Under the pieces are notes generated by a model. It made no database searches, was not told the origin of the DNA, and saw only the letters and a list, made by a program, of their open reading frames with translations. The translations under genes and the position numbers were made by a program. A DNA stretch of 64,000 nucleotides from positions 2,024,643-2,088,642 of the forward strand of contig NZ_JBCFBO010000001.1 of the NCBI RefSeq assembly GCF_038562635.1, written 5' to 3'. The DNA comes from Methanobacterium sp. GTDB lineage: Archaea > Methanobacteriota > Methanobacteria > Methanobacteriales > Methanobacteriaceae. Each line of letters opens with the position of its first letter. Position 1 is the first letter of the stretch. Below are positions 18,547 through 28,710 of the stretch, piece by piece.

Positions 18547-19284
18547 ATGGTTAGTATAAGCTCTAAATTATTAGCACTGGTTATGATGGCGGCACTATTA
18601 TGCTTTGTAATAGTTAACCAGCAATATGCTATGGATAATAAGCAGAGTATAGAAATTAAAACTCCTCAAACTTTAGAAACTCAAGTCTTAGGTAGCACTG
18701 GTAAAGGAACGGTAACTAAAATGGGCCCCTATGGAAATCCAAGTTCAAACCGAAAAATCGCGATTATAGTTGGGGTACACCCCCTTGAAGCAAATGCGCA
18801 TAGAGCTATTGTAGAATCTATTTTAAACCATTCTAACACTCTTAATAGTTCATATTATATTTACAGTGTCGATGTTATTGAAAATACCAATGATTATAAG
18901 AATGGGCGAATAAATGGTCAGCAGCTGGCCAATAAATATGTGGTTTCTGATATAAAGAAGAATCATTTTAAACTGGTAATAGATGTGCATTCCAATAGGG
19001 GTAAAGATGCAGGTTATAAAGAAAATATGTTTTTATCAGTGCCAGCAAAGTCTGATAAGTCTAAATCAATCGCGTCTAAGATTATAAAAGATATCCCATG
19101 GCTTGTTTATTATATACCTCCAAATGGGAGAGGTCCTAAAAGTCCTAAATATGTAACAATTCCTTTAATTAACTCTAAAATACCTTCAATTGTATATGAA
19201 ACATATATGTATGAACCATATGGAACTACACTGGAACATGCAAATGAATTTATTAAGACGGTAGATAGTATTAAACTGAACTAA
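18547..19284 (+). CDS. Secreted M14-like zinc carboxypeptidase-type protein
   Basis: One N-terminal hydrophobic signal or anchor (LLALVMMAALLCFVIV) precedes a compact domain. Metal-site residues of the M14/AstE-like fold are visible: HPLE (His78, Glu81), a second histidine in VIDVHSN (His148) and a candidate catalytic glutamate in VYETYMYE (Glu218). In Methanobacteriales such proteins may trim pseudomurein or surface peptides; that role is inferred. An SD-like GGGGG lies close to the ATG. Confidence 0.65.
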   Translation: MVSISSKLLALVMMAALLCFVIVNQQYAMDNKQSIEIKTPQTLETQVLGSTGKGTVTKMGPYGNPSSNRKIAIIVGVHPLEANAHRAIVESILNHSNTLNSSYYIYSVDVIENTNDYKNGRINGQQLANKYVVSDIKKNHFKLVIDVHSNRGKDAGYKENMFLSVPAKSDKSKSIASKIIKDIPWLVYYIPPNGRGPKSPKYVTIPLINSKIPSIVYETYMYEPYGTTLEHANEFIKTVDSIKLN

Positions 19285-19387
19285 CATGTTCAAAGTGGAT
19301 TTATCTAAAGCTTTTTTTAACTTTAAAATACATCTATGATACAACTCGGTTACTAACTTAAATGATTTATTCTAAAGTGGTAAAAGA

Positions 19388-20098
19388 ATGATAATTAAAA
19401 GTGTAATCACTGGAAAATTCGTAGACAGGCCAAACAGGTTCACTGTGACATTTCAACGTGGAAAGAAATTAGAAAATGCTCATTTGAGGGATCCTGGACG
19501 ACTTAAAGAACTTTTAACTCCTGATGCTGATTTACTTTTAAGACATGCATTGAAGTTAGGAAATAGAAAGACAAAATATGATGTGATAGGAGTTTTAAAA
19601 GGTGATCTGTGGATATTGATAAATTCAGGATTTCACAGTGACATTGCAGCTGATTTAATAGATTCTCAGATAATAGATGAATTTAAGGGATACTCTGTCT
19701 TAAAAAGAGAATATACATATGGTAAAAGTAGAATTGATTTTCTTCTGGCAAATGGGAATGAAGAAAAGATGCTTGTTGAAGTTAAAGGATGTACTCTAGT
19801 TGAAGATGGGCTGGCGCTATTTCCTGATGCGCCAACTTCAAGGGGTAAAAGACATGTTGAGGAGCTTATTTCCGCTAAAAAAGAAGGCTTGAAGGCATCA
19901 ATTCTTTTCCTTATATTTTGCGAAGATGCGGTAGAATTCTCGCCAAACTTTAAGATGGATCCTGAATTTTCAGCATCATTAGAAATGGCTTATAAAAACA
20001 GAGTTAATGTAGTTGCTTATTCATTTAAAAATAATTTAAAAAAAGAAAGTTTGGAAATAACTCCTTTGAAGAGAGTTAAAATAAGTTTTAAAAATTAA
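19388..20098 (+). CDS. sfsA: SfsA family DNA/RNA nuclease-like protein
   Basis: The SfsA hallmarks are present: an OB-like N-terminus (RPNRFTVTFQ, AHLRDPGRLKELL) and a PD-(D/E)xK-type nuclease core with GKSRIDFLLA, then MLVEVKGCTLVEDG and FPDAPTSRGKRHVEEL. Length 236 is normal. E. coli SfsA binds DNA and affects sugar fermentation genes; the archaeal role is unclear. It is convergent with mthK. Confidence 0.92.
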   Translation: MIIKSVITGKFVDRPNRFTVTFQRGKKLENAHLRDPGRLKELLTPDADLLLRHALKLGNRKTKYDVIGVLKGDLWILINSGFHSDIAADLIDSQIIDEFKGYSVLKREYTYGKSRIDFLLANGNEEKMLVEVKGCTLVEDGLALFPDAPTSRGKRHVEELISAKKEGLKASILFLIFCEDAVEFSPNFKMDPEFSASLEMAYKNRVNVVAYSFKNNLKKESLEITPLKRVKISFKN

Positions 20099-20118
20099 AT
20101 CAAATTTTTAATCAGTTA

Positions 20119-21123
20119 TTATTGATTTTCCAATTTTTCAAACTCTTCTGGTTTTCCAATTCCAAGTATTACGTCTCCAGCACGTATTACATAGTCTCTT
20201 GGTGGATCTATGGTTAAATCACCTTTTTTCCCAACACCAACCAGTACAACTCCTGTCTTTTCGTGTATATCTGCTTCACGCACTGTTTTACCGTTGAAAT
20301 AACTTTTTTCAGCTATTTCTACCTCTTTCATTTCCCTGTTTTTGTGTTCTGCAAGGACTTCCTGGACAAACATGGCTTCATATCCGTCGTCGATACTCTT
20401 TTGCATAAGCCTTCCAGAAATTACAAATGGGGATATAACTTGATTTGCCCCTGCAAGCTGTATTTGCTCTATGTTTTCATAACGCTGAACTTCTGCAATT
20501 ATTCTAACATCTTGATCTAATTTACGGATGCTTAGTATACAGTGGATTGTTTGAGAATCAGATTCCATATCTACAATTATGGCCTTAGCTCCGACTACAT
20601 TGGCTTTTTCAAGGTCTTTGACGCGTGTAGGGTCTCCATGTACAAATGAAGCTCCATTTTTCAGTGCTTTTTTCTTCACTTCTTCATTTTCGTCAACTAC
20701 AAAAACTGCATTGTCTTTTCCAATTTCTCTGATACATTCTGCTGTACTTTCAGTCCACCCGCATATTACAACATGCTGTGATTTTTTCACTTTAATCAGC
20801 CCCATTAACTTCATCTGCTGTCTTTCAAACAGGAATTCCAAAATCTCTCCCACTGCAATTGCAAAACTTCCAATACCCAGCACTATAAGTGAGATAGCGA
20901 AATACATGCCTAAAGGAGTTTTAGGGCTGTAATCCCCATATCCTACAGTTCCTATGGTAACAAAAGTCCAGTATAATGATACGGTCCATGTCTGGTTTTC
21001 TATCAGGTGGAATCCAATTACTCCGTAGGCAATCACTACAAATATCCATATTAGAATACGAGTCATACGTATTTTGATCAAGTTAGGGAGGTGTTTCCTT
21101 AATATTTCTATTATCACTACCAT
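20119..21123 (-). CDS. mthK: Calcium-gated potassium channel of the MthK type
   Basis: Two membrane helices flank the filter TVGYGDYSP (residues 59-67), followed by an RCK ring domain (HVVICGWTEST, Rossmann fold) and a C-terminal RCK_C domain (GIGKPEE). It is near-colinear with Methanothermobacter MthK, including the internal methionine MKLMGLI used there to make free RCK subunits. Of the three main Ca2+ ligands (MthK D184, E210, E212) the first two are kept (IVDMESD, IIAEV) but the third is Gln (AEVQRYEN, residue 213 here). This may change calcium sensitivity. Confidence 0.93.
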   Translation of the reverse strand: MVVIIEILRKHLPNLIKIRMTRILIWIFVVIAYGVIGFHLIENQTWTVSLYWTFVTIGTVGYGDYSPKTPLGMYFAISLIVLGIGSFAIAVGEILEFLFERQQMKLMGLIKVKKSQHVVICGWTESTAECIREIGKDNAVFVVDENEEVKKKALKNGASFVHGDPTRVKDLEKANVVGAKAIIVDMESDSQTIHCILSIRKLDQDVRIIAEVQRYENIEQIQLAGANQVISPFVISGRLMQKSIDDGYEAMFVQEVLAEHKNREMKEVEIAEKSYFNGKTVREADIHEKTGVVLVGVGKKGDLTIDPPRDYVIRAGDVILGIGKPEEFEKLENQ

Positions 21124-21154
21124 TTAGATTACCTTGAAACTATGCATTTATAAG

Positions 21155-21481
21155 TTACTTCCTGAGGAAGAAGAACCATACTGCGAGAACTATAATTGCA
21201 ATTATGATAATTATGATGATAATTGCAATCCACCATCCCGATCCATCGTCAGTTGAACCGTCATCTGTATCATCGTCATCATCGCCACTGTGAATCTTTT
21301 TAGCAGCTTTAGTTTTAATGCCCCCCTTAAGTAAAGGAACTGCGTTATCTAAAACAACTGAATTACTAGCTTGTAGGATGTTAGACCCTGTAGAACTTGT
21401 TTCCTGAGCAAAAACTCCGCTTGGGGCTCCAAGAAGCCCACATATCAAAAATATCGCTATTATATATGTTAATATCTTCAT
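21155..21481 (-). CDS. Small secreted protein with acidic stalk and C-terminal membrane anchor
   Basis: The layout is signal peptide (ending SGVFA|QET), a short Ser/Asn region, an aspartate run (DDDDDTDDGS), then a very hydrophobic helix of repeated isoleucines and FFLRK at the C-terminus. It would sit on the outer face of the membrane. No family is recognised. GAGGGGATTTAAA precedes the ATG. Confidence 0.6.
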   Translation of the reverse strand: MKILTYIIAIFLICGLLGAPSGVFAQETSSTGSNILQASNSVVLDNAVPLLKGGIKTKAAKKIHSGDDDDDTDDGSTDDGSGWWIAIIIIIIIIAIIVLAVWFFFLRK

Positions 21482-21848
21482 TTTAAATCCCCTCTAATTG
21501 GTATTATCTGATATGATTAATAATTATAAAAAGGTTTGCTTATTAATGCGGGGTCAGATTTTATAATGCATTAAGTCTACGCTCATGCCAGAATATTGTG
21601 TAAATAATATCGCTTCATTTTCATGTGATTACTGGTTAAATAAATTGCATTTTTTAAAATAAATCCCATACAATCAATTAAAACTACAATTTAACATAAA
21701 GTATAACTCATGCACAGGATCATGGACATGAGCGAGTCTTAAAATAATAATTTGTGAAGATTTAAGATGTTTTGTAGAATATAATAAAAATAGAAAAAAC
21801 CCACAAACACAAGGTGCTTGGGGATTTTGAATAAATTAAAAATTTAAA
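21482..21848. other. Intergenic region holding a MITE-like repeat
   Basis: This 367-bp gap has no credible gene. Its main content is the inverted-repeat-ended element at 21580-21734, described separately; the rest is AT-rich. Confidence 0.6.
21580..21734. repeat. MITE-like element family 1, intact copy (155 bp)
   Basis: The element begins CGCTCATG (21580-21587) and ends CATGAGCG (21727-21734), a perfect 8-bp terminal inverted repeat. A second copy with nearly the same interior starts at 38691 and carries an insertion, and a diverged partial copy lies at 41866-41972. There is no coding capacity, so it would be a non-autonomous element or a structured RNA locus. Confidence 0.75.
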
Positions 21849-22121
21849 TTATTTCCTTTTAGATAATCCCATTCCAGCAAGAACCATTAAAGTTGCTGTT
21901 AGGGCTCCTGCAATAGGAACTCCTGTTTTTTGCATTGGAATGGTTCTTTCTGTTGTGTTAGTTACCTCAGGTGTTTCTGAATAAGGATCAACGGTTACAT
22001 TTGCCTGATTATTGTCCAGATTTGGGTCAGTACCTAAATCATCGTCTGCTGCAGACACGCCTGGGATGACTAAAAGACCTAAAATTAAAAGGATAGCTAA
22101 TATTCCGGTATATGTCTTCAT
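21849..22121 (-). CDS. Small secreted protein with sortase-like C-terminal sorting signal
   Basis: A signal peptide (ending GVSA|ADDD) is followed by about 40 acidic, Asn-rich residues. Then comes TIPMQKTGVPI, a hydrophobic helix (AGALTATLMVLAGMG) and a basic tail (LSKRK). That tripartite end resembles a sortase-type or related archaeal anchoring signal. Adjacent to the large adhesin-like genes and on the same strand. Function unknown. GGAGGTTTAAA precedes the ATG. Confidence 0.65.
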   Translation of the reverse strand: MKTYTGILAILLILGLLVIPGVSAADDDLGTDPNLDNNQANVTVDPYSETPEVTNTTERTIPMQKTGVPIAGALTATLMVLAGMGLSKRK

Positions 22122-22365
22122 TTTAAACCTCCATTTTATTCTTTTATTACCTACTATAAATAATAGGTATAAAAATGTTTTTGTGTTTTAAACAATTTTA
22201 TCATTTAAGCCACGATTCTCAGTGACTTATTAATCTTTTAAATAAATTTTTAATATTTATGGCGTAATATTTGGCTTAAAAAGGAAAAATAAATGGATAT
22301 GAATTTAATCATAAATCCTTATTCCCTTTAAATTAAACCAGTTAGTTACTCCTTTTTCATTTTAC

Positions 22366-25300
22366 CTACTTCATGATTGCAGTCCCTTTTATACGGGCAG
22401 TACTTGTTAACCGAACATTTGAAACTACAGCTTGTGCAACGATATGTAACACTAATTTTCCCCCATTTTTGAGGTTACCGATAGTCCATACTCCTGTTTT
22501 AGAGTTGTATTTGATATTCTTGTCTTTGGATATGTATTTGAATCCTTTAGGCATTTTAAGGGTTACAGTAACGTTTTTAGCGTTCATTGGCCCGTAATTG
22601 TATGCTGTTAGGGTGAATGTAACTTTCTGTTTATATTTGGGGTGTGCGTTGTTTACTGACATCTTCACAGCTAAATCAGCTGCAGGGCCTACTTTTACGC
22701 TTGCACTGCCTTTATTGTTGGCAGAGTTCTGGTCGTAGTTAGTTCCGTTTATTGTTGCGATGTTGGTCAGTACTTTGCTTGGAGATGTTGCTTGTACTGC
22801 AATTTTTAGTACTGCAGTTGCGCCGTTTGCTAAGTTTCCGATGGTCCATATTCCTGTTGCAGAATTATATTTTCCGTTTCCGCTGGCTGATATGAATTTT
22901 AATCCTGTTGGAAGTTTGTCTGTTACTGTGACTCCTGTTGCATTATTTGGTCCGTAGTTGTGTGCTGTTAGGGTGAATGTAACTTTTTGAAGGTACTTAG
23001 GATTTGTATTGTTTACAGTTTTGGTAATTCCTAAATCTGATGCAAACCCTACGGTTACGGAGGCATTTGCGTTATTGTTAGTTGCATCTAGGTCAAGTTC
23101 ATGTCCAGTTATGCGGGCAGTGTTAACCAGTTGAGTATTTGAAGCAACAACCTGTGCCACGATTTTTAGTACTGTAGTTGTGTCGTTTGCCAGGTTTCCA
23201 ATGGTCCATGTCCCTGTTGTTGAGTTATATTTTCCGTTTCCGCTGGATGATATGAATTTTAATCCATTTGGTAATTTATCGGTTACGATTACTCCTGTTG
23301 CACCATTAGGTCCGTTATTGCGTGCTGTTAATGTGTATGTGATATTCTGCAGGTAATTTGGTTTTGAACTGTTAACTGTTTTGGTTATGCTCAGGTCGGC
23401 AGCAGGGTCTACATCTAATGATACGCTGGCCTGGTCATTATCCTGATTTGGGTCATAGAATTCTGTTGTACCAACAGGATCAGGATCAGTTATACGGGCA
23501 ACATCAGTTAAACTGACATTTGATGCCATGGCCTGTGCTATTATGTGTAACACTGCAGTCGCACCATTGGCCATGTAACCAACAGTCCACAATCCTGTTG
23601 TGGAGTTGAAAGCACTGTTAGAATCACCTGATATATATTTAAGTTTGTCGGGGAGCGTATTGTATACTTTAACGTATGCTGCATCATTAGGTCCATAATT
23701 ACTTGCTGTTAAAGTGAAAGTTACATAATCTAAATATTTTGGATTTGCATTGTTCACGGTTATTTTGATACCTAAATCTGAAGCGGGTTTTGTATTCACT
23801 GTTGCACTGCTTTGATCGTTAGTTGAATTTTGGTCGTAGTTAGTTCCTGTTATACTGGCAGTGTTAACTACTTGGGTATTAGCGCTAACAGCTTGTGCTA
23901 TGATGTTCAACACTGCGGTTGCACCATTTGCTAGGTTTCCTATTGTCCATACTCCTGTAGTAGAATTATATGTTCCATAACCACTAACTGATATGAATTT
24001 TAATCCTGCAGGTAGTTTGTCAGTCACTTTAACTCCTGTTGCATTATCCGGTCCATAATTATGGGCAGTTAGTGTAAATGTAACATTCTGCAGGTAGTTT
24101 GGTTTTGAATTATTCACTGTTTTAATTATTCCTAGATCAGAAGCTAAATCTACATTTATAGTAGTATTTGACTGGTTGTTGGTTGAATTCTGATCGTAGT
24201 TGGTCCCGTTTACTCCAGCTATGTTGGTTATTTGGGTGTTTGAAGCTGTAACTTGTGCTATGATGTTCAGCACTGCAGTTGCGCCGTTTGCTAAGTTTCC
24301 AATAGTCCATGTCCCTGTTGTAGAATTATAATTGCCGTCTGAAGATACGAATTTTAACCCTGCAGGTAATTTATCGAGTACAGTAACACCTGTTGCATTA
24401 TCTGGTCCGTTGTTATGTACTTTTAATGTGTAGGTTACGTTTTGCAGGTATTTTGGATGCGTATTATTCACTGTTTTGGTTATTTCAAGATCTGAAGCTG
24501 CATTAACAATTACAGTTGCATTTGACTGGTTGTTGCTTGAATTCTGGTCGTAATTATCTCCGTTTATAGAAGCGATATTGGTTATTTGGGTGTTTGAAGT
24601 TGTAACTTGTGCTATAATATTTAATATTGCTTTTTGTCCGTTTGTTAAAGTTCCAATGGTCCATGTTCCTGTTACTGGATCGTAATTACCATTTGAAGAT
24701 ATGAATTTCAATCCGGTTGGTAGTTTGTCTGTTACTGTTACTCCTGTTGCATTATTTGGTCCGTTGTTATGTGCTGTTAGTGTGAATGTGACATTGTCAA
24801 GGTAGTTAGGATGCGTGTTGTTTACTTTTTTGGTTATGCTCAGATCAGCTGCTGAACCTACATCTAATGATACGCTTGCTTGGTCATTATCTTGATTTGG
24901 GTCATAGAATTCTGTTGTACCAACAGGATCAGGGTCAGTGATACGGGCAACATCAGTTAAACTGACATTTGATGCCATGGCCTGTGCTATTATGTGTAAC
25001 ACTGCAGTCGCACCATTGGTCATGTAACCAACAGTCCACAATCCTGTTGTGGAGTTGAAAGCACTGTTAGAATCATCTGATATATATTTGAGTTTGTCAG
25101 GAAGTGTATTGTATACTTTAACGTATGCTGCATCATTTGGGCCGTAGTTATGTGCTGTTAATGTGAAAGTTACATAATCTAAATATTTGGGATGCGCATT
25201 GTTCACAGTTATAGCTATGCCCAGATCCGAAGCTGCACCTACATTCACTGTTGCATTATTTTGATCATTGGTGGCATTTTGATCGTAATTAGTTCCGGTT

Positions 25301-28300
25301 ATGTTTGCAATGTTAGTCACTTGAGTATTAGGGCTAATGGGTTGTGCTATGATGTTCAGCACTGCGGTTGCACCATTTGCCAGGTTTCTTATTGTCCATA
25401 TTCCAGTTGAGGAATCGTATATTCCATTTCCGCTGGCTGATATGAATTTTAATCCTGCAGGTAGTTTGTCAGTGACTTTAACCCCTGTGGCATTATCCGG
25501 CCCATAATTATGGGCAGTTAGTGTAAATGTAACATTTTGCAGATACTTTGGATGTGGATTATCAACAGTTTTGGTTATTCCAAGGTCTGAGGCAGGATTT
25601 ATAATCACTGTTGTATTACTTTGGTTGTTGGTCGAATTCTGGTCGTAGTTAGTCCCATTTATCCCTGCGATGTTGGTTATTTGGGTGTTTGAAGTTGTAA
25701 CTTGTGCTATGATGTTTAGCACTGCGGTTGCACCATTTGCTAAGTTTCCGATGGTCCAAATTCCTGTTATAGGATCGTAATCACCGTTTGAAGATATGAA
25801 TTTTAACCCATTTGGCAGTTTATCGGTTACAATTACTCCTGTCGCTGTATCTGGCCCGTTGTTATGGGCGATTAAGGTAAATTTAATATTTTCTAGATAA
25901 TTTGGATGTGTATTGTTTACTGTTTTGGTTATTTTAAGATCTGAAGCTGGATCTACAGTTATTGTTGTATTGCTTTCATTGTTGGCTGAGTTTTGATCGT
26001 AGTTTGTTCCATTTATGGAAGCTATATTGGTTATTTGGGTGTTTGATGAGACAACCTGTGCAATAATATTTAATATTGCTTCTCCACCATTTGTAAGGGT
26101 TCCGATGGTCCAAATTCCAGTCGTTGGATTGTAATTGTCGTTTGTGAATATGAATTTTAACCCGGTTGGTAATTTGTCTGTTACTGTTACTCCTGTTGCT
26201 GCGTCAGGCCCGTAATTATGTACTTTTATTGTGTATGTAACATTTTCCAAGTAGTTAGGGTGCGTGTTATTTACTGTCTTTATTATTCCTAGATCTGAAG
26301 CTGGATCTACAGTTACTGTGGAGTTGCTTTCATTGTTGGTTGAGTTTTGGTCGTAGTTAGTCCCGTTTATTCCTGCGATGTTGGTTATTTGGGTATTGGA
26401 TGCTGTTATCTGTGCGATAATTTTTAAAATGACACTTTCTCCGTTTGCTAAGTTTCCGATGGTCCATATTCCTGTTGTTGGGTTATATGCTCCGTTTGAA
26501 TTGTCTGAAACCCATGTCAATCCTGAGGGTAATTTATCAGTTACAGCTACGCTTGCTGCTGTATCTGGCCCGTTGTTGTGTGCTGTTATGGTGAAAGTTA
26601 CTTTGTCGAGATAATTTGGATGTGTATTGTTTACTGTTTTTGTAATGTTGAGATCAGAGGCTGTGGATACTGTTGTTGTGGTTTGGTCCTGGTTGTTTGT
26701 GGGGTTTTGGTCGTATGTGTTATTGTTTACAGTTGCAATGTTGGTTATAACGGTGTTGGACTTCACGATCTGGGCTATTATATTTAATGTGATTGATGCT
26801 CCATTTGAAAGGGTATCTATAGTCCATACGCCTGTATTATGATTATATGCTCCGTTACTATTATCTGATATCCATTGAAGGCTGTTTGGTAGATAATCAC
26901 TTACAGTGATATTATTGCTTGCGTCTGGTCCATTGTTAGTTACAGTTATGGTGTAACGTATTTTATCCCGGTAATTTGCAGTTGTTTTATCTACAGTTTT
27001 AGTTATTCCCAGATCTGAAGCGGGACTTACATTTACAGTCGCATTTGACTGGTCATTACCAGGTTCTGGGTCGTAATTAGTCCCAGTTATATTGGCAATG
27101 TTTGTTATTTGGGTGTTTGAAGAGACAACCTGTGCAATAATATTTAATATTGCTTCTCCACTATTTACCAGGCTTCCGATTGTCCATATTCCTGTTGCTG
27201 AATTGTATGTTCCATTACCGCTGGCGGATATGAATTTTAACCCTGCAGGTAATTTATCGAGTACAGTAACGCCTGTTGCATTATCTGGTCCGTTGTTGTG
27301 CACTTTTAATGTGAAAGTAACATTTTGCAGATAGTTGGGTCGGGTATTATCTACTGTTTTGGTTATCTCCAGGTCAGAAGTGTTTACATGTAATCCTCCT
27401 GCCGGAACCTGTGCTTCGGCATCTGCATGTCCAATTACCAGATTAACAAGGCCGCCTCCAAGAAGACCAAGAATTTGCAGATGCAAAGCATCACCTGATG
27501 CTTTGGCATAGGTACCATCAGCAGAAGTGGTACTTTCAATACTGCCCAATGAAAGAGTTAATATGTTAAGGCCAAGAAGGCCAATATTAACGTGACCATT
27601 TAAGGTTAAATCGTCTAATATGCTTATACCTAGAGCTTTAATATCTGCTACGTTCCATGTGAAATTTGCAGTAGCGCCTCCTGGTTTTCCATTTACTGAA
27701 GCTACTGCATTTGATTGCAATGCTTCAATTTCTAGTAAAGGAATTCCTAAAAGAGTTATAGTTATATCGGCTACTCCTGCATTTGAAGAGCTTATTAAAA
27801 TGCCTGTATTAAAATTGGGTGTTACACTGCTGTTTGCAGTTATAAGATCTGCATTTAAGGATAATACGTCCAATAATTGTAGAAGTTTTATACCTACATC
27901 AATTGATGCTACTTCTCCTGATCCACTTGATTGTGGTAAAGTAGCACTTGAATTTGAAGTAGCACTTAATAGACCTACATCTATACCTAAAAGCTTTAGA
28001 GATGAGAGTAAACTGGCATTATTTGATGGAAGCAGCCCTCCTATTTTACTGCCTTCATCACCTGTTGAATATACATCTAAAAGTCCTGCTAATAAGCTTC
28101 CTGTAAGAAGTTTAACTTCTAGAGGAGTTCCTCCACCCTGGGAATAATTTAAAGAGGTACTGTTTACCCATGCGCTTGATTTTCCAGCGTAAATATCTGC
28201 TAGAATATCTGGCAGTACTCCTACATTGAGTACATAACTTGATGCACTACCGCTGTATTTAAGCAGGTTATAAAGTCTAAAATTTGCGGTACCGTAAAGA

Positions 28301-28710
28301 TTAGGATCGCTTAGGTTTGAACTGGGTACGACTGTTATTGTTTTAGAAATAGGCATATAACCTAATTTACTTGCAATTATTATGAAACTCGTTTTAGAAT
28401 TAATGAAATTTAATGAATAGGTACCATCATTGTGGGTTGTAGTTTGGGCTACCTGCGTGTTGTTTTGGAGAACCCTTATTGTGACGTTTCCAAGGCCTTT
28501 GTTGGTAGAATTATCCTTGACTACTCCCGATATTATGGGATCTGGGGGTTGACTGCTGGTATTGTTTACACTTGTTGATGATTGTAAAGAGTGAAAACTA
28601 GAATTACTGTTATTGGCCGTTATATTGGTCGTGTCTGCTGCTGAAACTGTACTACAAAGAGCTAACGTGATGATACAAGCTAATATTAATATTGTTCTTT
28701 TAATATTCAT
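22366..28710 (-). CDS. Large adhesin-like surface protein with 14 DUF11 repeats (2114 residues)
   Basis: The order is: signal peptide (ending TVSA|ADTT), a carboxypeptidase-regulatory-like beta domain (about 55-125, ISGVVKDNSTNKGLGN), a ~300-residue region special to this pair, then 14 DUF11 repeats of about 120 residues from residue ~441. Each opens like DLGITKTVNNTHPNYL and contains a VTDKLPxGLKF strand. No C-terminal membrane helix or sorting signal is visible, so attachment is unclear. GGAGGTGAT precedes the ATG. DUF11 domains in methanogens mark extracellular adhesins. A smaller paralog follows upstream at 29444-32155. Confidence 0.9.
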   Translation of the reverse strand: MNIKRTILILACIITLALCSTVSAADTTNITANNSNSSFHSLQSSTSVNNTSSQPPDPIISGVVKDNSTNKGLGNVTIRVLQNNTQVAQTTTHNDGTYSLNFINSKTSFIIIASKLGYMPISKTITVVPSSNLSDPNLYGTANFRLYNLLKYSGSASSYVLNVGVLPDILADIYAGKSSAWVNSTSLNYSQGGGTPLEVKLLTGSLLAGLLDVYSTGDEGSKIGGLLPSNNASLLSSLKLLGIDVGLLSATSNSSATLPQSSGSGEVASIDVGIKLLQLLDVLSLNADLITANSSVTPNFNTGILISSSNAGVADITITLLGIPLLEIEALQSNAVASVNGKPGGATANFTWNVADIKALGISILDDLTLNGHVNIGLLGLNILTLSLGSIESTTSADGTYAKASGDALHLQILGLLGGGLVNLVIGHADAEAQVPAGGLHVNTSDLEITKTVDNTRPNYLQNVTFTLKVHNNGPDNATGVTVLDKLPAGLKFISASGNGTYNSATGIWTIGSLVNSGEAILNIIAQVVSSNTQITNIANITGTNYDPEPGNDQSNATVNVSPASDLGITKTVDKTTANYRDKIRYTITVTNNGPDASNNITVSDYLPNSLQWISDNSNGAYNHNTGVWTIDTLSNGASITLNIIAQIVKSNTVITNIATVNNNTYDQNPTNNQDQTTTTVSTASDLNITKTVNNTHPNYLDKVTFTITAHNNGPDTAASVAVTDKLPSGLTWVSDNSNGAYNPTTGIWTIGNLANGESVILKIIAQITASNTQITNIAGINGTNYDQNSTNNESNSTVTVDPASDLGIIKTVNNTHPNYLENVTYTIKVHNYGPDAATGVTVTDKLPTGLKFIFTNDNYNPTTGIWTIGTLTNGGEAILNIIAQVVSSNTQITNIASINGTNYDQNSANNESNTTITVDPASDLKITKTVNNTHPNYLENIKFTLIAHNNGPDTATGVIVTDKLPNGLKFISSNGDYDPITGIWTIGNLANGATAVLNIIAQVTTSNTQITNIAGINGTNYDQNSTNNQSNTTVIINPASDLGITKTVDNPHPKYLQNVTFTLTAHNYGPDNATGVKVTDKLPAGLKFISASGNGIYDSSTGIWTIRNLANGATAVLNIIAQPISPNTQVTNIANITGTNYDQNATNDQNNATVNVGAASDLGIAITVNNAHPKYLDYVTFTLTAHNYGPNDAAYVKVYNTLPDKLKYISDDSNSAFNSTTGLWTVGYMTNGATAVLHIIAQAMASNVSLTDVARITDPDPVGTTEFYDPNQDNDQASVSLDVGSAADLSITKKVNNTHPNYLDNVTFTLTAHNNGPNNATGVTVTDKLPTGLKFISSNGNYDPVTGTWTIGTLTNGQKAILNIIAQVTTSNTQITNIASINGDNYDQNSSNNQSNATVIVNAASDLEITKTVNNTHPKYLQNVTYTLKVHNNGPDNATGVTVLDKLPAGLKFVSSDGNYNSTTGTWTIGNLANGATAVLNIIAQVTASNTQITNIAGVNGTNYDQNSTNNQSNTTINVDLASDLGIIKTVNNSKPNYLQNVTFTLTAHNYGPDNATGVKVTDKLPAGLKFISVSGYGTYNSTTGVWTIGNLANGATAVLNIIAQAVSANTQVVNTASITGTNYDQNSTNDQSSATVNTKPASDLGIKITVNNANPKYLDYVTFTLTASNYGPNDAAYVKVYNTLPDKLKYISGDSNSAFNSTTGLWTVGYMANGATAVLHIIAQAMASNVSLTDVARITDPDPVGTTEFYDPNQDNDQASVSLDVDPAADLSITKTVNSSKPNYLQNITYTLTARNNGPNGATGVIVTDKLPNGLKFISSSGNGKYNSTTGTWTIGNLANDTTTVLKIVAQVVASNTQLVNTARITGHELDLDATNNNANASVTVGFASDLGITKTVNNTNPKYLQKVTFTLTAHNYGPNNATGVTVTDKLPTGLKFISASGNGKYNSATGIWTIGNLANGATAVLKIAVQATSPSKVLTNIATINGTNYDQNSANNKGSASVKVGPAADLAVKMSVNNAHPKYKQKVTFTLTAYNYGPMNAKNVTVTLKMPKGFKYISKDKNIKYNSKTGVWTIGNLKNGGKLVLHIVAQAVVSNVRLTSTARIKGTAIMK

